Assembly (NCBI GenBank): GCA_964461535.1
Contig: CAYWUY010000004.1
Span: forward strand, 33,728 to 97,727
Direction: 5' to 3'
Origin: Flavipsychrobacter sp964461535
Lineage (GTDB): Bacteria > Bacteroidota > Bacteroidia > Chitinophagales > Chitinophagaceae
DNA length: 64,000 nucleotides
Position 1 is the first letter of the stretch; each line of letters starts with the position of its first letter. The translations under genes were made by a program, and so were the position numbers. This document shows, one piece after another, positions 43,477 through 52,427 of the stretch. The notes under the pieces were generated by a model that was given only the letters and a program-made list of their open reading frames with translations, did not search any database and was not told the origin of the DNA.

Positions 43477-44256
43477 TTAATTTCCTTTAAATACAGCTTT
43501 TCTTTTTTCTACAAAAGCCGTAGTACCTTCAATCATATCATTTGTGGCGAAACAAGCTCCAAAATGGGTTATTTCATTCTCAAATCCGGTAGTTTCTCCT
43601 TTAGCGGCAGTATTTACCAGCTCTATTATATACGATATGGCTATAGGTGCTTTGGTTAATATTTTAGTGAGTATTTCTTTAGCTTTATTAAGCAACTCTG
43701 CTTGCGCAACTACATGATTTACAAGTCCTAAGCTTTTAGCTTCTTCAGCCCCTATCATGTCAGCCGTCATTAGTAGTTCCATAGCTTTGCCCTTACCTAT
43801 CAATTGTGTAAGGCGCTGTGTGCCACCGTAACCAGGTATTAAACCCAAGTTTACTTCCGGCTGGCCAAACTTAGCATTTTCAGAAGCTATACGGAAGTGG
43901 CAAGCCATAGCTAGCTCGCAACCACCACCTAAAGAAAAGCCGTTTACGGCTGCAATTACGGGTTTAGGACAATTCTCTATTTTGTTAAATACCAAGTCGG
44001 CCCCTTTTTGTGCTAGGGCAGAACCACCCTCTTTGCCTAAGCCATTAAATTCTGTAATATCTGCACCCGCTACAAATGCTTTTTCGCCTGCACCGGTAAT
44101 TATTGCTGCTTTTATTTCAGGGTTATTATACACCTCTTCCATAGCCTGTCCTACCTCTTCAACTACATACTTGTTAAGGGCGTTCATTTTGTCAGGACGG
44201 TTTATTGTTATGGTCAGGATGCCATTTTCTAGATTGGTTAATATCGAAGTATACAT
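43477..44256 (-). CDS. enoyl-CoA hydratase/isomerase family protein
   Basis: A 259-residue crotonase-fold enzyme. The CoA-binding and oxyanion segments AFVAGADITEFN and NGFSLGGGCELAMACHF and the second catalytic block PEVNLGLIPGYGGTQRL are present. The two glutamates (in GCELA and PEVNLG) fit hydratase activity, as in short-chain 3-hydroxyacyl-CoA formation. I set the start at 44256 (MYTSILTN), as an upstream extension of 25 codons has no family character. It follows the B12-binding gene on the same strand by 47 bases. Confidence 0.9.
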   Translation of the reverse strand: MYTSILTNLENGILTITINRPDKMNALNKYVVEEVGQAMEEVYNNPEIKAAIITGAGEKAFVAGADITEFNGLGKEGGSALAQKGADLVFNKIENCPKPVIAAVNGFSLGGGCELAMACHFRIASENAKFGQPEVNLGLIPGYGGTQRLTQLIGKGKAMELLMTADMIGAEEAKSLGLVNHVVAQAELLNKAKEILTKILTKAPIAISYIIELVNTAAKGETTGFENEITHFGACFATNDMIEGTTAFVEKRKAVFKGN

Positions 44257-44303
44257 ATAGGTAAAGTGTGGTTTGTTATAGTTTATAATTGTAAAAGTAA
44301 GGT

Positions 44304-44723
44304 TTAGTTTCTGCGGTTTTGTGCCACCCACTCGTTTATATATTCAGCTATTTCGCTAGTGTGCGCACCTGGGTTAAACAGTTTACCCACGCCTAGTTTA
44401 TTCAGTTCGTTAATGTCGTCTTCAGGTATTATGCCACCACCGGTAAGCAATACGTCAGATAATCCTTTTTCTTTCATAAGGCTTAGCACCCTAGGGAATA
44501 CGGTCATGTGGGCACCGCTAAGTATACTTATGCCTATAGCATCTACGTCTTCTTGTAGGGCAGCATTTACCACCATTTCAGGTGTTTGGCGTAGTCCGGT
44601 GTAGATAACTTCCATGCCGGCATCTCTTAGCGCGGTAGCTATTACTTTGGCTCCTCTGTCGTGGCCGTCTAAACCTACCTTAGCAACCAATACACGTAAT
44701 GGACGAGTTGTATTATTACTCAT
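44304..44723 (-). CDS. cobalamin B12-binding protein, methylmalonyl-CoA mutase C-terminal-like
   Basis: A 139-residue stand-alone B12-binding domain. It has the DxHxxG lower-ligand motif as DGHDRG (near residue 23), then SILSGAH and TGGGIIPEDD, as in the small subunit domain of mutases of the MCM/ICM group. It could act with a separate large mutase subunit not seen here. Start at 44723 (MSNNTTRP); the upstream extension is hydrophobic and unlikely. The ATG is close to the divergent TIGR02757 gene. Confidence 0.9.
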   Translation of the reverse strand: MSNNTTRPLRVLVAKVGLDGHDRGAKVIATALRDAGMEVIYTGLRQTPEMVVNAALQEDVDAIGISILSGAHMTVFPRVLSLMKEKGLSDVLLTGGGIIPEDDINELNKLGVGKLFNPGAHTSEIAEYINEWVAQNRRN

Positions 44724-44833
44724 AATATGTATGTATAAAAACAGAGTAAAAGTAATACATAATATACTATTGGCATACTGCCAGCCCATATAAATAAGGG
44801 TAAATAGTAGCAATGTGTAGCTATATTTACAAG

Positions 44834-45613
44834 ATGAAAAGCAGTAGTGACAATATAAAATACCTTTTAGACGAAAAACTGCTAATATATAATACATCCA
44901 ATTTTATTGCCGATGACCCCATCTGTATTCCTCATAAATACACAAAAAAGCAGGATATAGAAATATCAGGCTTTTTTGCAGCCACTATAGCCTGGGGAAA
45001 TAGAACCAGCATTATAAATAGCGCTAATAGGCTAATGCATATTATGGATAATGCCCCACACGACTTTATCCTACATCATACCGATAACGACCTTAAAAAG
45101 TGTTTGGGTTTTGTGCATAGAACTTTTAATGCCACTGATTTACTTTATTTTATAGAGGTGCTACACCATAATTATTTAAAGCATGATAGTCTAGAAGACG
45201 CTTTTGTGCCCGATGATACCTATATATATGAAGATGTGGGTAATGCTTTGCGTACATTTTATAATAATTTTTTTGCGGGCGAGCATCCTGAACGTACACG
45301 TAAACATGTGGCTACACCCGATCGTAACTCGGCCTGCAAAAGGCTGAATATGTACCTAAGGTGGATGGTAAGAACAGATAATAGTGGTGTAGACTTTGGG
45401 CTATGGAAAAAAATTAAGCCCTACCAGCTGGTATGTCCTGTAGATGTGCATGTGGCAAGGGTGTCGCACAGGATAGGCATAACAGATAGCGAAAAGGCCG
45501 ATTGGAAAAATGCCATAGCTATAACTGAGTATTTAAGAATGCTTGATGCTGATGATCCTGTTAAATATGATTTTTCCTTATTTAGCCTTGGAGCAGCAGA
45601 AAGACTTCGATAA
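44834..45613 (+). CDS. TIGR02757 family protein
   Basis: A 259-residue protein of the TIGR02757 family, found in many Bacteroidota. Recognisable stretches are FIADDPICIPHKY, EISGFFAATIAWGNR, the LNMYLRWMVRTDNSGVDFGLW block and CPVDVHVARVSHRIGI. The function is unknown; the arrangement is remotely like HhH-type DNA-repair proteins, with the late PVDVHV aspartate in the right place for a base-excision role, but this is an inference. I use the ATG at 44834; an earlier in-frame ATG adds seven residues. Confidence 0.82.
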   Translation: MKSSSDNIKYLLDEKLLIYNTSNFIADDPICIPHKYTKKQDIEISGFFAATIAWGNRTSIINSANRLMHIMDNAPHDFILHHTDNDLKKCLGFVHRTFNATDLLYFIEVLHHNYLKHDSLEDAFVPDDTYIYEDVGNALRTFYNNFFAGEHPERTRKHVATPDRNSACKRLNMYLRWMVRTDNSGVDFGLWKKIKPYQLVCPVDVHVARVSHRIGITDSEKADWKNAIAITEYLRMLDADDPVKYDFSLFSLGAAERLR

Positions 45614-45731
45614 TATATAAACCTAATATTAAAAATGAGGCCGTTATATCTAAAATATAGGTATTGTTGGAGTTTTCAATGAAAAAAATCCCTATTCTTG
45701 CAGTTGGGCTTTACATTTTTATATTAAATGC

Positions 45732-45739
45732 TATCTTTG
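45732..45739 (+). promoter_or_regulatory. -7 element TATCTTTG upstream of secDF
   Basis: TATCTTTG matches TAnnTTTG and lies 46 bases before the secDF ATG. No TTTG at the ideal distance. Confidence 0.45.
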
Positions 45740-45785
45740 CCCACTTGTTTAAACATATTACGTAATATTAATTGAATTAAAACCT

Positions 45786-48700
45786 ATGCAATTAAAAGGT
45801 TTGGTAAAATTTTTTACCGTCGCACTTATCCTATTTGCACTTTACCAGCTATCTATCACGTTTGTGGTAAAGAATCAGGAGAAGAAGATGCAAGCCCAAG
45901 CTGAGAAGGAAGTTAAAGCAGCTTATCCGGGTGCTACCGGAGATTCGTTGAAGAAGTTGGTTGAAACCAGATTGCAAGCCATTACCGATAGTATGGGGAG
46001 TGAAATTATCTTCAACATCGGTATTAAAAAGTATACTCTTGATGCTGCTAAAGCTGAAGAGTTGAAATTGGGTCTTGACTTACAAGGAGGTATGAACGTA
46101 ACTCTTGAGGTAAGCCTAGACGAAATGGTGCGCTCTATGTCTAACAACCCGAAAGATCCGGTGTTGAATAAGGCTATTAACACTGCTAACGCTCAAAAAG
46201 CTAACAGCCAAGCTAACTTTATAACGTTATTTGGTCAGGCTTATGAATCTCAAAACCCTAACGGGAATTTGGCTTCATTGTTCATAAAGCCATCTGAGAA
46301 AAATATCTTAAGAACTTCTACTAACAAAGAAGTTATTAATGAATTAAACAAAGAGGCTAAAGCGGCTATTAAGCGTACTTATAATGTATTGCAAGCGCGT
46401 ATAGATAAATTTGGTGTTGCCAGCCCTAACCTAAACTTAGATGAGAATAAAGGTATCATCTCTGTAGAGTTAGCCGGTGTAACTAATCCTGAGCGTGTAC
46501 GTTCTTATTTACAATCAACTGCTAAACTTCAGTTTTTTGAAACGTATAACAACGAAGAGATTTTCCCTGCTATCAGTGCTGCTAATGATGCATTAGCGCG
46601 TTACCTAGCCGGTATTAAAGATGATACTGCTACTAGCGATACTAGCAAAACTGCTGCAACTGCAGGAAGCGACACTAGTAAAACTGCTGCTGCTGATACT
46701 TCTAAGAAAGAAGGTAGCTTGAAATCTTTATTAGGTGAAGATAAAAGCACAGCTAAAAACGGTAAAGACACTACAAGCGCTAAGGATAAAGAGATTAGAG
46801 ACAAAAATCCATTATTTATGATAATGGCTCCGTTTGTTGACCAACAAAATCAATTTGTGCCTGGTGCTATAGTAGGTCGCTTATTGAAAAAAGATACTGC
46901 TAAGTTCAACAAAATGTTGGCTTTAGATGTAGTAAAAAATAAACTACCTCCAAACGTTCGTTTATTATACGGTGCTGCTGACAAAAAAGACCCTGTTCTT
47001 TTTGTATATGCTGTAAAAGTGCCTCCTGGTGGAACTGCTAAATTGGAAGGTGATAACATTACTGATGCTCGTAACGACTACAACCCAATTACAGGTAAGC
47101 AAGGTGTAATTATGGAAATGAACGTTACAGGTTCTCGCATTTGGAAAGAAATGACGGGTCGTAACGTAGGCCGTTCTGTAGCTGTAGTACTTGATGATAA
47201 AGTATACTCTTGCCCTCGCGTACAAGGTGAAATTCCTTCTGGTAACACTGAAATCTCAGGAAACTTTACTGTAGAGCAAGCAAGCGACTTAGCTAACATA
47301 TTGAAATCAGGTAAACTTCCTGCTCCTGCACATATAGTTGCTGAGCAAGTAGTAGGTCCTACTCTTGGTGCTGAAAACATTGATAAAGGTATCAACTCGT
47401 TAATCATCTCTTTCGTAGTAATCTTTGGTTTAATGCTGGTTTACTACAACACTGGTGGTATAGTTGCTAACATATCATTGATATTAAACTTGTTATTTAC
47501 AATAGGTATTCTTTCTATATCTCTATTAGGCGCTACTTTAACTATGGCAAGTATTGCCGGTTTGGTGCTTACTGTAGGTATGGCGGTGGATACTAACGTT
47601 ATCATCTTTGAGCGTATTAAAGAAGAGCTTACCGGTGGTAAGTCTTACCACGATGCCGTGGTAGATGGTTACCGCAGGTCTTACGCTCCGGTATTAGATG
47701 GTCACATCACTACCTTAATTACAGCTATTATCCTATTTATATTTGGTCTTGGTCCTGTAAAAGGTTTTGCTACTACCCAAATCATTGGTATCCTGTTATC
47801 ATTGTTCTGCGGTATATTGGTATCAAGACTAATTACTGACATCTACACACAACGTGGTCGTCACTTCAACTACTTCACTGGTCTTTCTAAGTCTATGTTT
47901 AAGAAAGCACACTTCAAGTTTGTTGAGGCTCGTAAATACACTTATGTAATATCTGTTATAGTATTATTAATGGGTATCAGCACCTTCTGGGTAGGCTTTG
48001 ATAAAGGTGTAGAATTCAGCGGTGGTAGAAGCTACAGAGTGAAATTTGATAAGTCTTTAACTACTGAAGATGTAAGAGCTAAATTGAAAAAATACTTCGG
48101 TGAATATCCTACAGTAAAAACTATTGGTAACGATAAGCAGATGGAAATTACTACTGCTTATATGATAGAAAAACCTGGACAAGATATAGATAAGCAAGTA
48201 GAAGAAAAACTAGTAGAAGGTTTAACTGGTGAGAACTTAATACCTGCTGGTACAAGCGTAGAAACTTTCAAAAGAAACTATCTACAACAAAGTACTACTG
48301 TATTGCCTACCATATCTGACGATTTGAAACAAGGTGCTGTATGGGCTACTATATTGTCATTAGCAGCTATCTTCTTATACATATTCATTCGTTTCCGCAA
48401 ATGGCAGTATTCTTTGGGTACTATCTTGTCATTGTTGCACGATATATGTATTACGCTTGCGGTGTTCTCGTACTTTAAAGGTAAAGTGCCTTTCGCTCTA
48501 GAAATAGATCAGCACTTCATTGCGGCTATTCTTACTGTGGTAGGTTTCTCTATGAACGATACCGTTATCGTATTCGACCGTATACGTGAATACTTCCGTA
48601 AAAATCCGCATGAGGATAAAGTATCTGTTATCAACCGCGCTATCAACGATACACTTAGCCGTACTATCATGACTTCATTAACAGTATTCATTACCTTGGT

Positions 48701-48890
48701 AATATTGTTTGTAGTAGGTGGTGAGGCAACAAGAGGTTTTGCATTTGCAATGTTGATAGGTGTGTTCACCGGTACTTACTCTTCTATCTTCGTGGCTTCT
48801 CCTGTACTAGTAGATATGGATAAGAGCGATTCACTAAAAGTGGAAGAAGATAAAGAAGCAAGAATTGAAGAATTGAAAAATATGGCGTAA
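45786..48890 (+). CDS. secDF: protein translocase subunit SecDF (fused)
   Basis: A 1034-residue fusion of SecD and SecF, the proton-driven accessory of the Sec translocon. The SecD half has an N-terminal TM helix, a large periplasmic P1 domain containing LDLQGGMNVTLEV (about residue 95) and five TM helices with GLVLTVGMAVDTNVIIFERIKEEL. The SecF half starts near 705 with its own GVEFSGGRSYRV and ends with GFSMNDTVIVFDRIRE. Between them a Ser/Thr/Lys/Asp-rich linker (about 275-340) is inserted in P1. Fused SecDF is usual in Bacteroidota. A terminator follows. Confidence 0.95.
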   Translation: MQLKGLVKFFTVALILFALYQLSITFVVKNQEKKMQAQAEKEVKAAYPGATGDSLKKLVETRLQAITDSMGSEIIFNIGIKKYTLDAAKAEELKLGLDLQGGMNVTLEVSLDEMVRSMSNNPKDPVLNKAINTANAQKANSQANFITLFGQAYESQNPNGNLASLFIKPSEKNILRTSTNKEVINELNKEAKAAIKRTYNVLQARIDKFGVASPNLNLDENKGIISVELAGVTNPERVRSYLQSTAKLQFFETYNNEEIFPAISAANDALARYLAGIKDDTATSDTSKTAATAGSDTSKTAAADTSKKEGSLKSLLGEDKSTAKNGKDTTSAKDKEIRDKNPLFMIMAPFVDQQNQFVPGAIVGRLLKKDTAKFNKMLALDVVKNKLPPNVRLLYGAADKKDPVLFVYAVKVPPGGTAKLEGDNITDARNDYNPITGKQGVIMEMNVTGSRIWKEMTGRNVGRSVAVVLDDKVYSCPRVQGEIPSGNTEISGNFTVEQASDLANILKSGKLPAPAHIVAEQVVGPTLGAENIDKGINSLIISFVVIFGLMLVYYNTGGIVANISLILNLLFTIGILSISLLGATLTMASIAGLVLTVGMAVDTNVIIFERIKEELTGGKSYHDAVVDGYRRSYAPVLDGHITTLITAIILFIFGLGPVKGFATTQIIGILLSLFCGILVSRLITDIYTQRGRHFNYFTGLSKSMFKKAHFKFVEARKYTYVISVIVLLMGISTFWVGFDKGVEFSGGRSYRVKFDKSLTTEDVRAKLKKYFGEYPTVKTIGNDKQMEITTAYMIEKPGQDIDKQVEEKLVEGLTGENLIPAGTSVETFKRNYLQQSTTVLPTISDDLKQGAVWATILSLAAIFLYIFIRFRKWQYSLGTILSLLHDICITLAVFSYFKGKVPFALEIDQHFIAAILTVVGFSMNDTVIVFDRIREYFRKNPHEDKVSVINRAINDTLSRTIMTSLTVFITLVILFVVGGEATRGFAFAMLIGVFTGTYSSIFVASPVLVDMDKSDSLKVEEDKEARIEELKNMA

Positions 48891-48914
48891 CCAACCCCAT
48901 GTTTAAACAATAGT

Positions 48915-48952
48915 TGCCGAGGGCTATGCTGATGCAGAGCCCTCGCTGTTTT
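48915..48952 (+). terminator. secDF terminator (first copy)
   Basis: GAGGGCT pairs with AGCCCTC, with one A:G mismatch and three further pairs (TGC/GCA) around a TGAT loop. The hairpin is repeated in a changed form after the 10-N gap. Confidence 0.7.
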
Positions 48953-48975
48953 AGGTGGTATCTATATAACTGTGC

Positions 48976-48985
48976 NNNNNNNNNN
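48976..48985. other. 10-N assembly gap
   Basis: Ten N in a row between the two versions of the secDF end. Confidence 0.99.
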
Positions 48986-49279
48986 AACGTGCAAGAAGAA
49001 AAACACGCAACAATTCAATAATTGAAAAATATGGCGTACCCAACCCATGTTAAAACAATAATTGCCGCGGGCTCTGCATCCGCAGAGCCCGCGCTGTTTT
49101 AGGTTCGCTGTTTTAGGTGGTATCTATATAACTGTGCAACTGTACGTTTGTAGTAAACACATATAGCTCAATGATGCTTCTTTCCCTATAAGTAGCCCCT
49201 TCTTGCCCTTATGACTGGTTAAAGTATAATAGCCGTAACTAAGCAGGTGGTTTAATGGCTTACTTCAATTAGCAACAAA

Positions 49280-49312
49280 AAATAGGCCGATTTGCAGCTA
49301 GCAAATCGGCCC
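49280..49312 (-). terminator. terminator of the DUF4476 gene
   Basis: GGCCGATTTGC (49285-49295) pairs perfectly with GCAAATCGGCC (49301-49311). On the minus strand it is followed by TATTTTTTG, so it belongs to the gene at 49339-50310. Confidence 0.85.
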
Positions 49313-49338
49313 AATAAATAGAGTGTATTTCTAAAGTC

Positions 49339-50310
49339 TTACTGACCTATAAACTCGTTAAGTGCTTCTTTATTACTATCAAAAGTGAAGATAGAACCTA
49401 TTTTAAAGTAGTTTTTAGGATCGGTGCAGCGGCTATACGCATGCTTAGCAAATTCTAGTTTGTTATCTTCAAAGCTAAACATTTTGCACACTTGCATTAT
49501 TTGGTCGGTGCTCATACAGTTAGATGCTAGTATAGATTTAGCTGTAGATAGTTTGGTATCGTCAAACGAAGATTTACCTATCGTTTGTTTTGCTGCAGCA
49601 AAGTCTGTAGGAGTCATGGCATAGCCACAGCCGCTACCTTGCACCGGTTGAGAGTTATAAACAGGTTGTGCAGTAGTAGAGCTAGATGTGGTAGTATATG
49701 TAGTAGTAGTGGTAGTAGTACTGTTGCTGCGAGTATAGCCACTGCCGTCATTTACATTCATATTCATGCTAACGCCGCCACCACCATCTGGGTCTTGTAT
49801 GTTTACATTCATATTCATGCCGCCGGCATTAATGTTTACATTAGCGCCATTAGGTGCTGCCGAACTTACTGTAGTAGTTTGGGTAGTTTGTGTTACTGTG
49901 CCGCTAGTAGCTACAGGTGCTTGTCCGTAGTGCATTACATACATATCTGGCGGTGCCACATAGTTAGGCACTATAGGTGTTGCCGAAAAATAACGCATTA
50001 CCATTTGTCCGCTTTTAGTGCGTTTTATTTTATAGGTTACATCAGCAAAATCGTTGGTGCCCGGGTCGGTAACAGGTATGTTTTTAGTTATCTCCGGTTT
50101 TGTTTTGTCTTCAAACAATATTTTAGCACTATAGTATTGGTTGTTAAGTCCGTCTATGTGCACATTAGTTTGTGGAGTGGGATTTTGTTTCACACCGTTA
50201 AGTACCAGGTAAAAACGATCTCCATCCTCAGAGAAAATAGTTATGCAACCTTGAGCAAAAGAAAATAGTGGCGCAGCGGCAGTTGCCAATAATAGAATCA
50301 GCTTCTTCAT
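49339..50310 (-). CDS. DUF4476-domain secreted protein
   Basis: A 323-residue exported protein with a signal peptide (about 1-19, ending SFA). An N-terminal DUF-like beta region is followed by a long low-complexity middle (about 125-225, Thr/Ser/Asn/Met-rich with repeated MNMNV-type and TTTTTTY stretches). The helical C-terminal DUF4476 domain (about 230-323) shows TPTDFAAAKQTIGKSSFDD and a Cys-containing repeat (NCMSTDQIMQVCKMFSFEDNKLEFAKHAY region). These proteins are common in Bacteroidota and of unknown function. Single gene with its own terminator. Confidence 0.85.
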   Translation of the reverse strand: MKKLILLLATAAAPLFSFAQGCITIFSEDGDRFYLVLNGVKQNPTPQTNVHIDGLNNQYYSAKILFEDKTKPEITKNIPVTDPGTNDFADVTYKIKRTKSGQMVMRYFSATPIVPNYVAPPDMYVMHYGQAPVATSGTVTQTTQTTTVSSAAPNGANVNINAGGMNMNVNIQDPDGGGGVSMNMNVNDGSGYTRSNSTTTTTTTYTTTSSSTTAQPVYNSQPVQGSGCGYAMTPTDFAAAKQTIGKSSFDDTKLSTAKSILASNCMSTDQIMQVCKMFSFEDNKLEFAKHAYSRCTDPKNYFKIGSIFTFDSNKEALNEFIGQ

Positions 50311-50480
50311 AAAGTAGATTTTTTCTGTTGTATTTGTCTGTATTGTTTAGTGCTAACCTTAAAACAAAAGGTGTGCCATAATATTTGTAAATATATATAA
50401 CATGCTCAATATTCTACTTTAATTTTTTAGAGAAGCATTTAGCCAAAGCCGTTGTATCTTGCAGCTGCTAATATCTAAAT

Positions 50481-50771
50481 ATGAAGGGTAACATACCTAT
50501 AGTAGGTTTTATACTGGGCGCTTTATGTCCGCTAATAGGCTTAGTAATATTATATAACTTATGGGGACAAGGCGAAGGCCTTATGCCTTTTACAAAGCTA
50601 TTGTTTAAAATGCCCGGTCAGGCCAGTAAGGTATTTACACTTAGCCTGTTGGTAAACTTGCTGCCATTTTTGTTTTTCATGTACAAGCGTATGGACTATG
50701 CCCTGCGTGGCGTATTTATAGCCACCATGCTATATGCCGTACTTATAGTATTGATAAAATTTGTTTGGTAG
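50481..50771 (+). CDS. small membrane protein linked to lpxB
   Basis: A 96-residue protein with three hydrophobic helices (about 5-26, 52-70 and 75-93) and no known motif. The gene ends three bases before the ATG of lpxB, so it is almost certainly co-transcribed. Similar small membrane genes precede lpxB in related Bacteroidota, as far as I remember. The function is unknown. Confidence 0.7.
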   Translation: MKGNIPIVGFILGALCPLIGLVILYNLWGQGEGLMPFTKLLFKMPGQASKVFTLSLLVNLLPFLFFMYKRMDYALRGVFIATMLYAVLIVLIKFVW

Positions 50772-50774
50772 CAC

Positions 50775-51881
50775 ATGCGTTACTACATAATAGCCGGAGA
50801 AGCCAGTGGCGACCTGCATGGTAGCAACCTTATAAAACAGCTACACCTGCAAGACCCCCAAGCCGAAATAAGGTGCTGGGGCGGAGATAAAATGCAAGCA
50901 GCCGGAGCCACACTGGTAAAGCACTACAAAGACCTAGCCTTTATGGGCTTTGTAGAGGTAATAAAGCACCTGCCTACCATTCTTAAAAACATTAGTTTTT
51001 GTAAAGAAGACATAGCCGCCTATAAGCCCGATGTAATAGTTATGGTAGACTATCCCGGCTTTAATATGCGCATAGCCGAGTGGGCTAAGCAACAGGCCTA
51101 CAAGGTGGTTTACTATGTATCGCCACAGGTATGGGCATGGAAAGAAAATAGGGTAAAGAAGCTAAAGCGCGATGTAGATAAAATGCTGGTGATACTACCC
51201 TTTGAGGTAGACTTTTATAAAAAGTGGAACTACGACGTTACCTACGTAGGGCACCCCTTAGTAGAGGTAGTAAAGGCCGAGCAAGATATGCCGCTAGAAA
51301 CCCTACCCAACGATAAGCCCATAATAGCCGTACTACCCGGTAGCCGGCAGCAGGAAATACTAACCAAGCTGCCCAAAATGCTAACCATGGTAGACCGTTT
51401 TCCGCAGTATAGATTTGTAGTGGCGCAGGCAACAGCCCAGCCCGATAGCCTATATAAAGACATTATAGGTAATAAAGACGTACTGCTGATAAAGGGCAAA
51501 ACCTACGACCTGCTACGCCAATCGCGCGCGGCTATGGTAACCAGTGGCACCGCCACCCTAGAGACAGCCCTATTTGCAGTGCCCGAGGTGGTATGCTACA
51601 TGGGCAATCCACTATCGGTATGGCTGGCACGCAAGCTGATAAAAATAAAATACATATGCCTGGTGAACCTGATAATGGATAAAGAGGTGGTAAAAGAGCT
51701 AATACAAGACCAGGTAAATGAACACAACCTAGAGGCAGAGCTATCTAAGCTGCTAGCCGATGGCCCCTACAGGCAGCAAATGCTAGACAACTATAGCCAA
51801 CTGTGGAGCAGCCTGGGAGCTAAAAAAGCATCAGCTACAGTGGCACAAGAAGTAATACAAGTGGCAAAAGGCAACAGCTAG
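50775..51881 (+). CDS. lpxB: lipid-A-disaccharide synthase
   Basis: A 368-residue GT19-family enzyme joining two UDP-derived acyl glucosamines in lipid A synthesis. The start MRYYIIAGEASGDLHGSNL is diagnostic, followed by WGGDKMQAAGA, YVSPQVWAWKENRVKKLKRDVDKML, the YVGHPLVE block, VLPGSRQQEI and SGTATLETAL with VVCYMGNPLS. The enzyme looks complete. The last four bases overlap the stop of a small gene on the other strand. Confidence 0.95.
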   Translation: MRYYIIAGEASGDLHGSNLIKQLHLQDPQAEIRCWGGDKMQAAGATLVKHYKDLAFMGFVEVIKHLPTILKNISFCKEDIAAYKPDVIVMVDYPGFNMRIAEWAKQQAYKVVYYVSPQVWAWKENRVKKLKRDVDKMLVILPFEVDFYKKWNYDVTYVGHPLVEVVKAEQDMPLETLPNDKPIIAVLPGSRQQEILTKLPKMLTMVDRFPQYRFVVAQATAQPDSLYKDIIGNKDVLLIKGKTYDLLRQSRAAMVTSGTATLETALFAVPEVVCYMGNPLSVWLARKLIKIKYICLVNLIMDKEVVKELIQDQVNEHNLEAELSKLLADGPYRQQMLDNYSQLWSSLGAKKASATVAQEVIQVAKGNS

Positions 51882-52051
51882 TGCTTAAACAATAAGCGCA
51901 CTACCATTACTATAACTGCCAATAAAAACATGATTATAGAAATACGGTTCATGCCATGCATAAACTTAAGATTAAGATTGCGCGGCGATGAAGGATTTCT
52001 TTTTTTGATGTACAAGTAGGTAAGTACTTGATCCCACAATTGCTCTTTCAT
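51878..52051 (-). CDS. small membrane protein, DUF6728-like (57 aa)
   Basis: A 57-residue protein that begins MKEQLWDQVLTYLYIKKRN, has a central MHGMNRISI and ends with one membrane helix and VVRLLFKH. This pattern matches my memory of DUF6728, a short family of Bacteroidota with one C-terminal TM helix. The TAG stop overlaps the lpxB stop by four bases. The function is unknown. The conserved HGMNRISI block makes a chance frame unlikely. Confidence 0.65.
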   Translation of the reverse strand: MKEQLWDQVLTYLYIKKRNPSSPRNLNLKFMHGMNRISIIMFLLAVIVMVVRLLFKH

Positions 52052-52122
52052 ATACAGTATGCGTATGTTTATATAAAAGTAAACACAAAATACCTAACAA
52101 TAGGTTTTAGAAAATCTATTTG

Positions 52123-52130
52123 TATATTTG
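52123..52130 (+). promoter_or_regulatory. -7 element TATATTTG for tRNA-Ala
   Basis: TATATTTG matches TAnnTTTG and ends 11 bases before the mature tRNA start. Confidence 0.6.
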
Positions 52131-52141
52131 CAATCCTCAAT

Positions 52142-52215
<74 letters not shown>

Positions 52216-52234
52216 CGAAATGAGAAAAAGTTGT

Positions 52235-52306
52235 CTAGAGCGCTTGCCTGTCCCGAAGGCGTTCGGGAAAGAGGTCATCGGTTCGACTCCGTTATTCTCC
52301 ACGAAA
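52235..52306 (+). pseudogene. partial tRNA-Ala copy with a palindrome in place of the anticodon loop
   Basis: The left block CTAGAGCGCTTGC (52235-52247) equals 52161-52173 of the tRNA gene, and a right block of 38 bases (52269-52306) equals 52183-52220, through the tRNA 3' end and the following CGAAA. Between them the nine bases ATGGCATGC are replaced by 21 bases whose core TCCCGAA-GGCG-TTCGGGA is a perfect hairpin. The 5' acceptor strand and D-arm left side are absent, so it cannot fold as a tRNA. Confidence 0.8.
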
Positions 52307-52309
52307 CTG

Positions 52310-52352
52310 AAAAGGGTGCGCATAGCAATAGCAATATTGCACCCTTTTTAGT
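52310..52352 (+). terminator. terminator after the tRNA and its partial copy
   Basis: AAAAGGGTGC (52310-52319) pairs perfectly with GCACCCTTTT (52339-52348) with extra T. The loop is long (19 bases). Confidence 0.75.
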
Positions 52353-52427
52353 TTTTCCTGTTTCCCTGCCCTGTTTCTCTCTCTATAACAAGCCTATATC
52401 GCTACCTTACTGATAATATTATTATCA

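Larger units (their letters stand above)
48868..49137. repeat. duplicated secDF end and terminator on both sides of a 10-N gap
   Basis: The last codons of secDF and the following terminator (about 48850-48975) occur again, with differences, at about 48993-49137. Shared strings include ATTGAAAAATATGGCGTA and GGTGGTATCTATATAACTGT. In the second copy the hairpin is GCGGGCTCTGC-ATCC-GCAGAGCCCGC, with changes on both arms that keep pairing. The second copy has a short local duplication (CGCTGTTTTAGG twice). I see no gene in 48891-49338 otherwise. This is either a scaffolding artefact joining two strain variants, or a real tandem duplication. Confidence 0.75.

Noticed and set aside
45679..45765. 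A 28-codon frame MKKIPILAVGLYIFILN... upstream of secDF
   Set aside because: It looks like a signal peptide only, contains the probable -7 box TATCTTTG of secDF and has no mature part; a chance frame is more likely.
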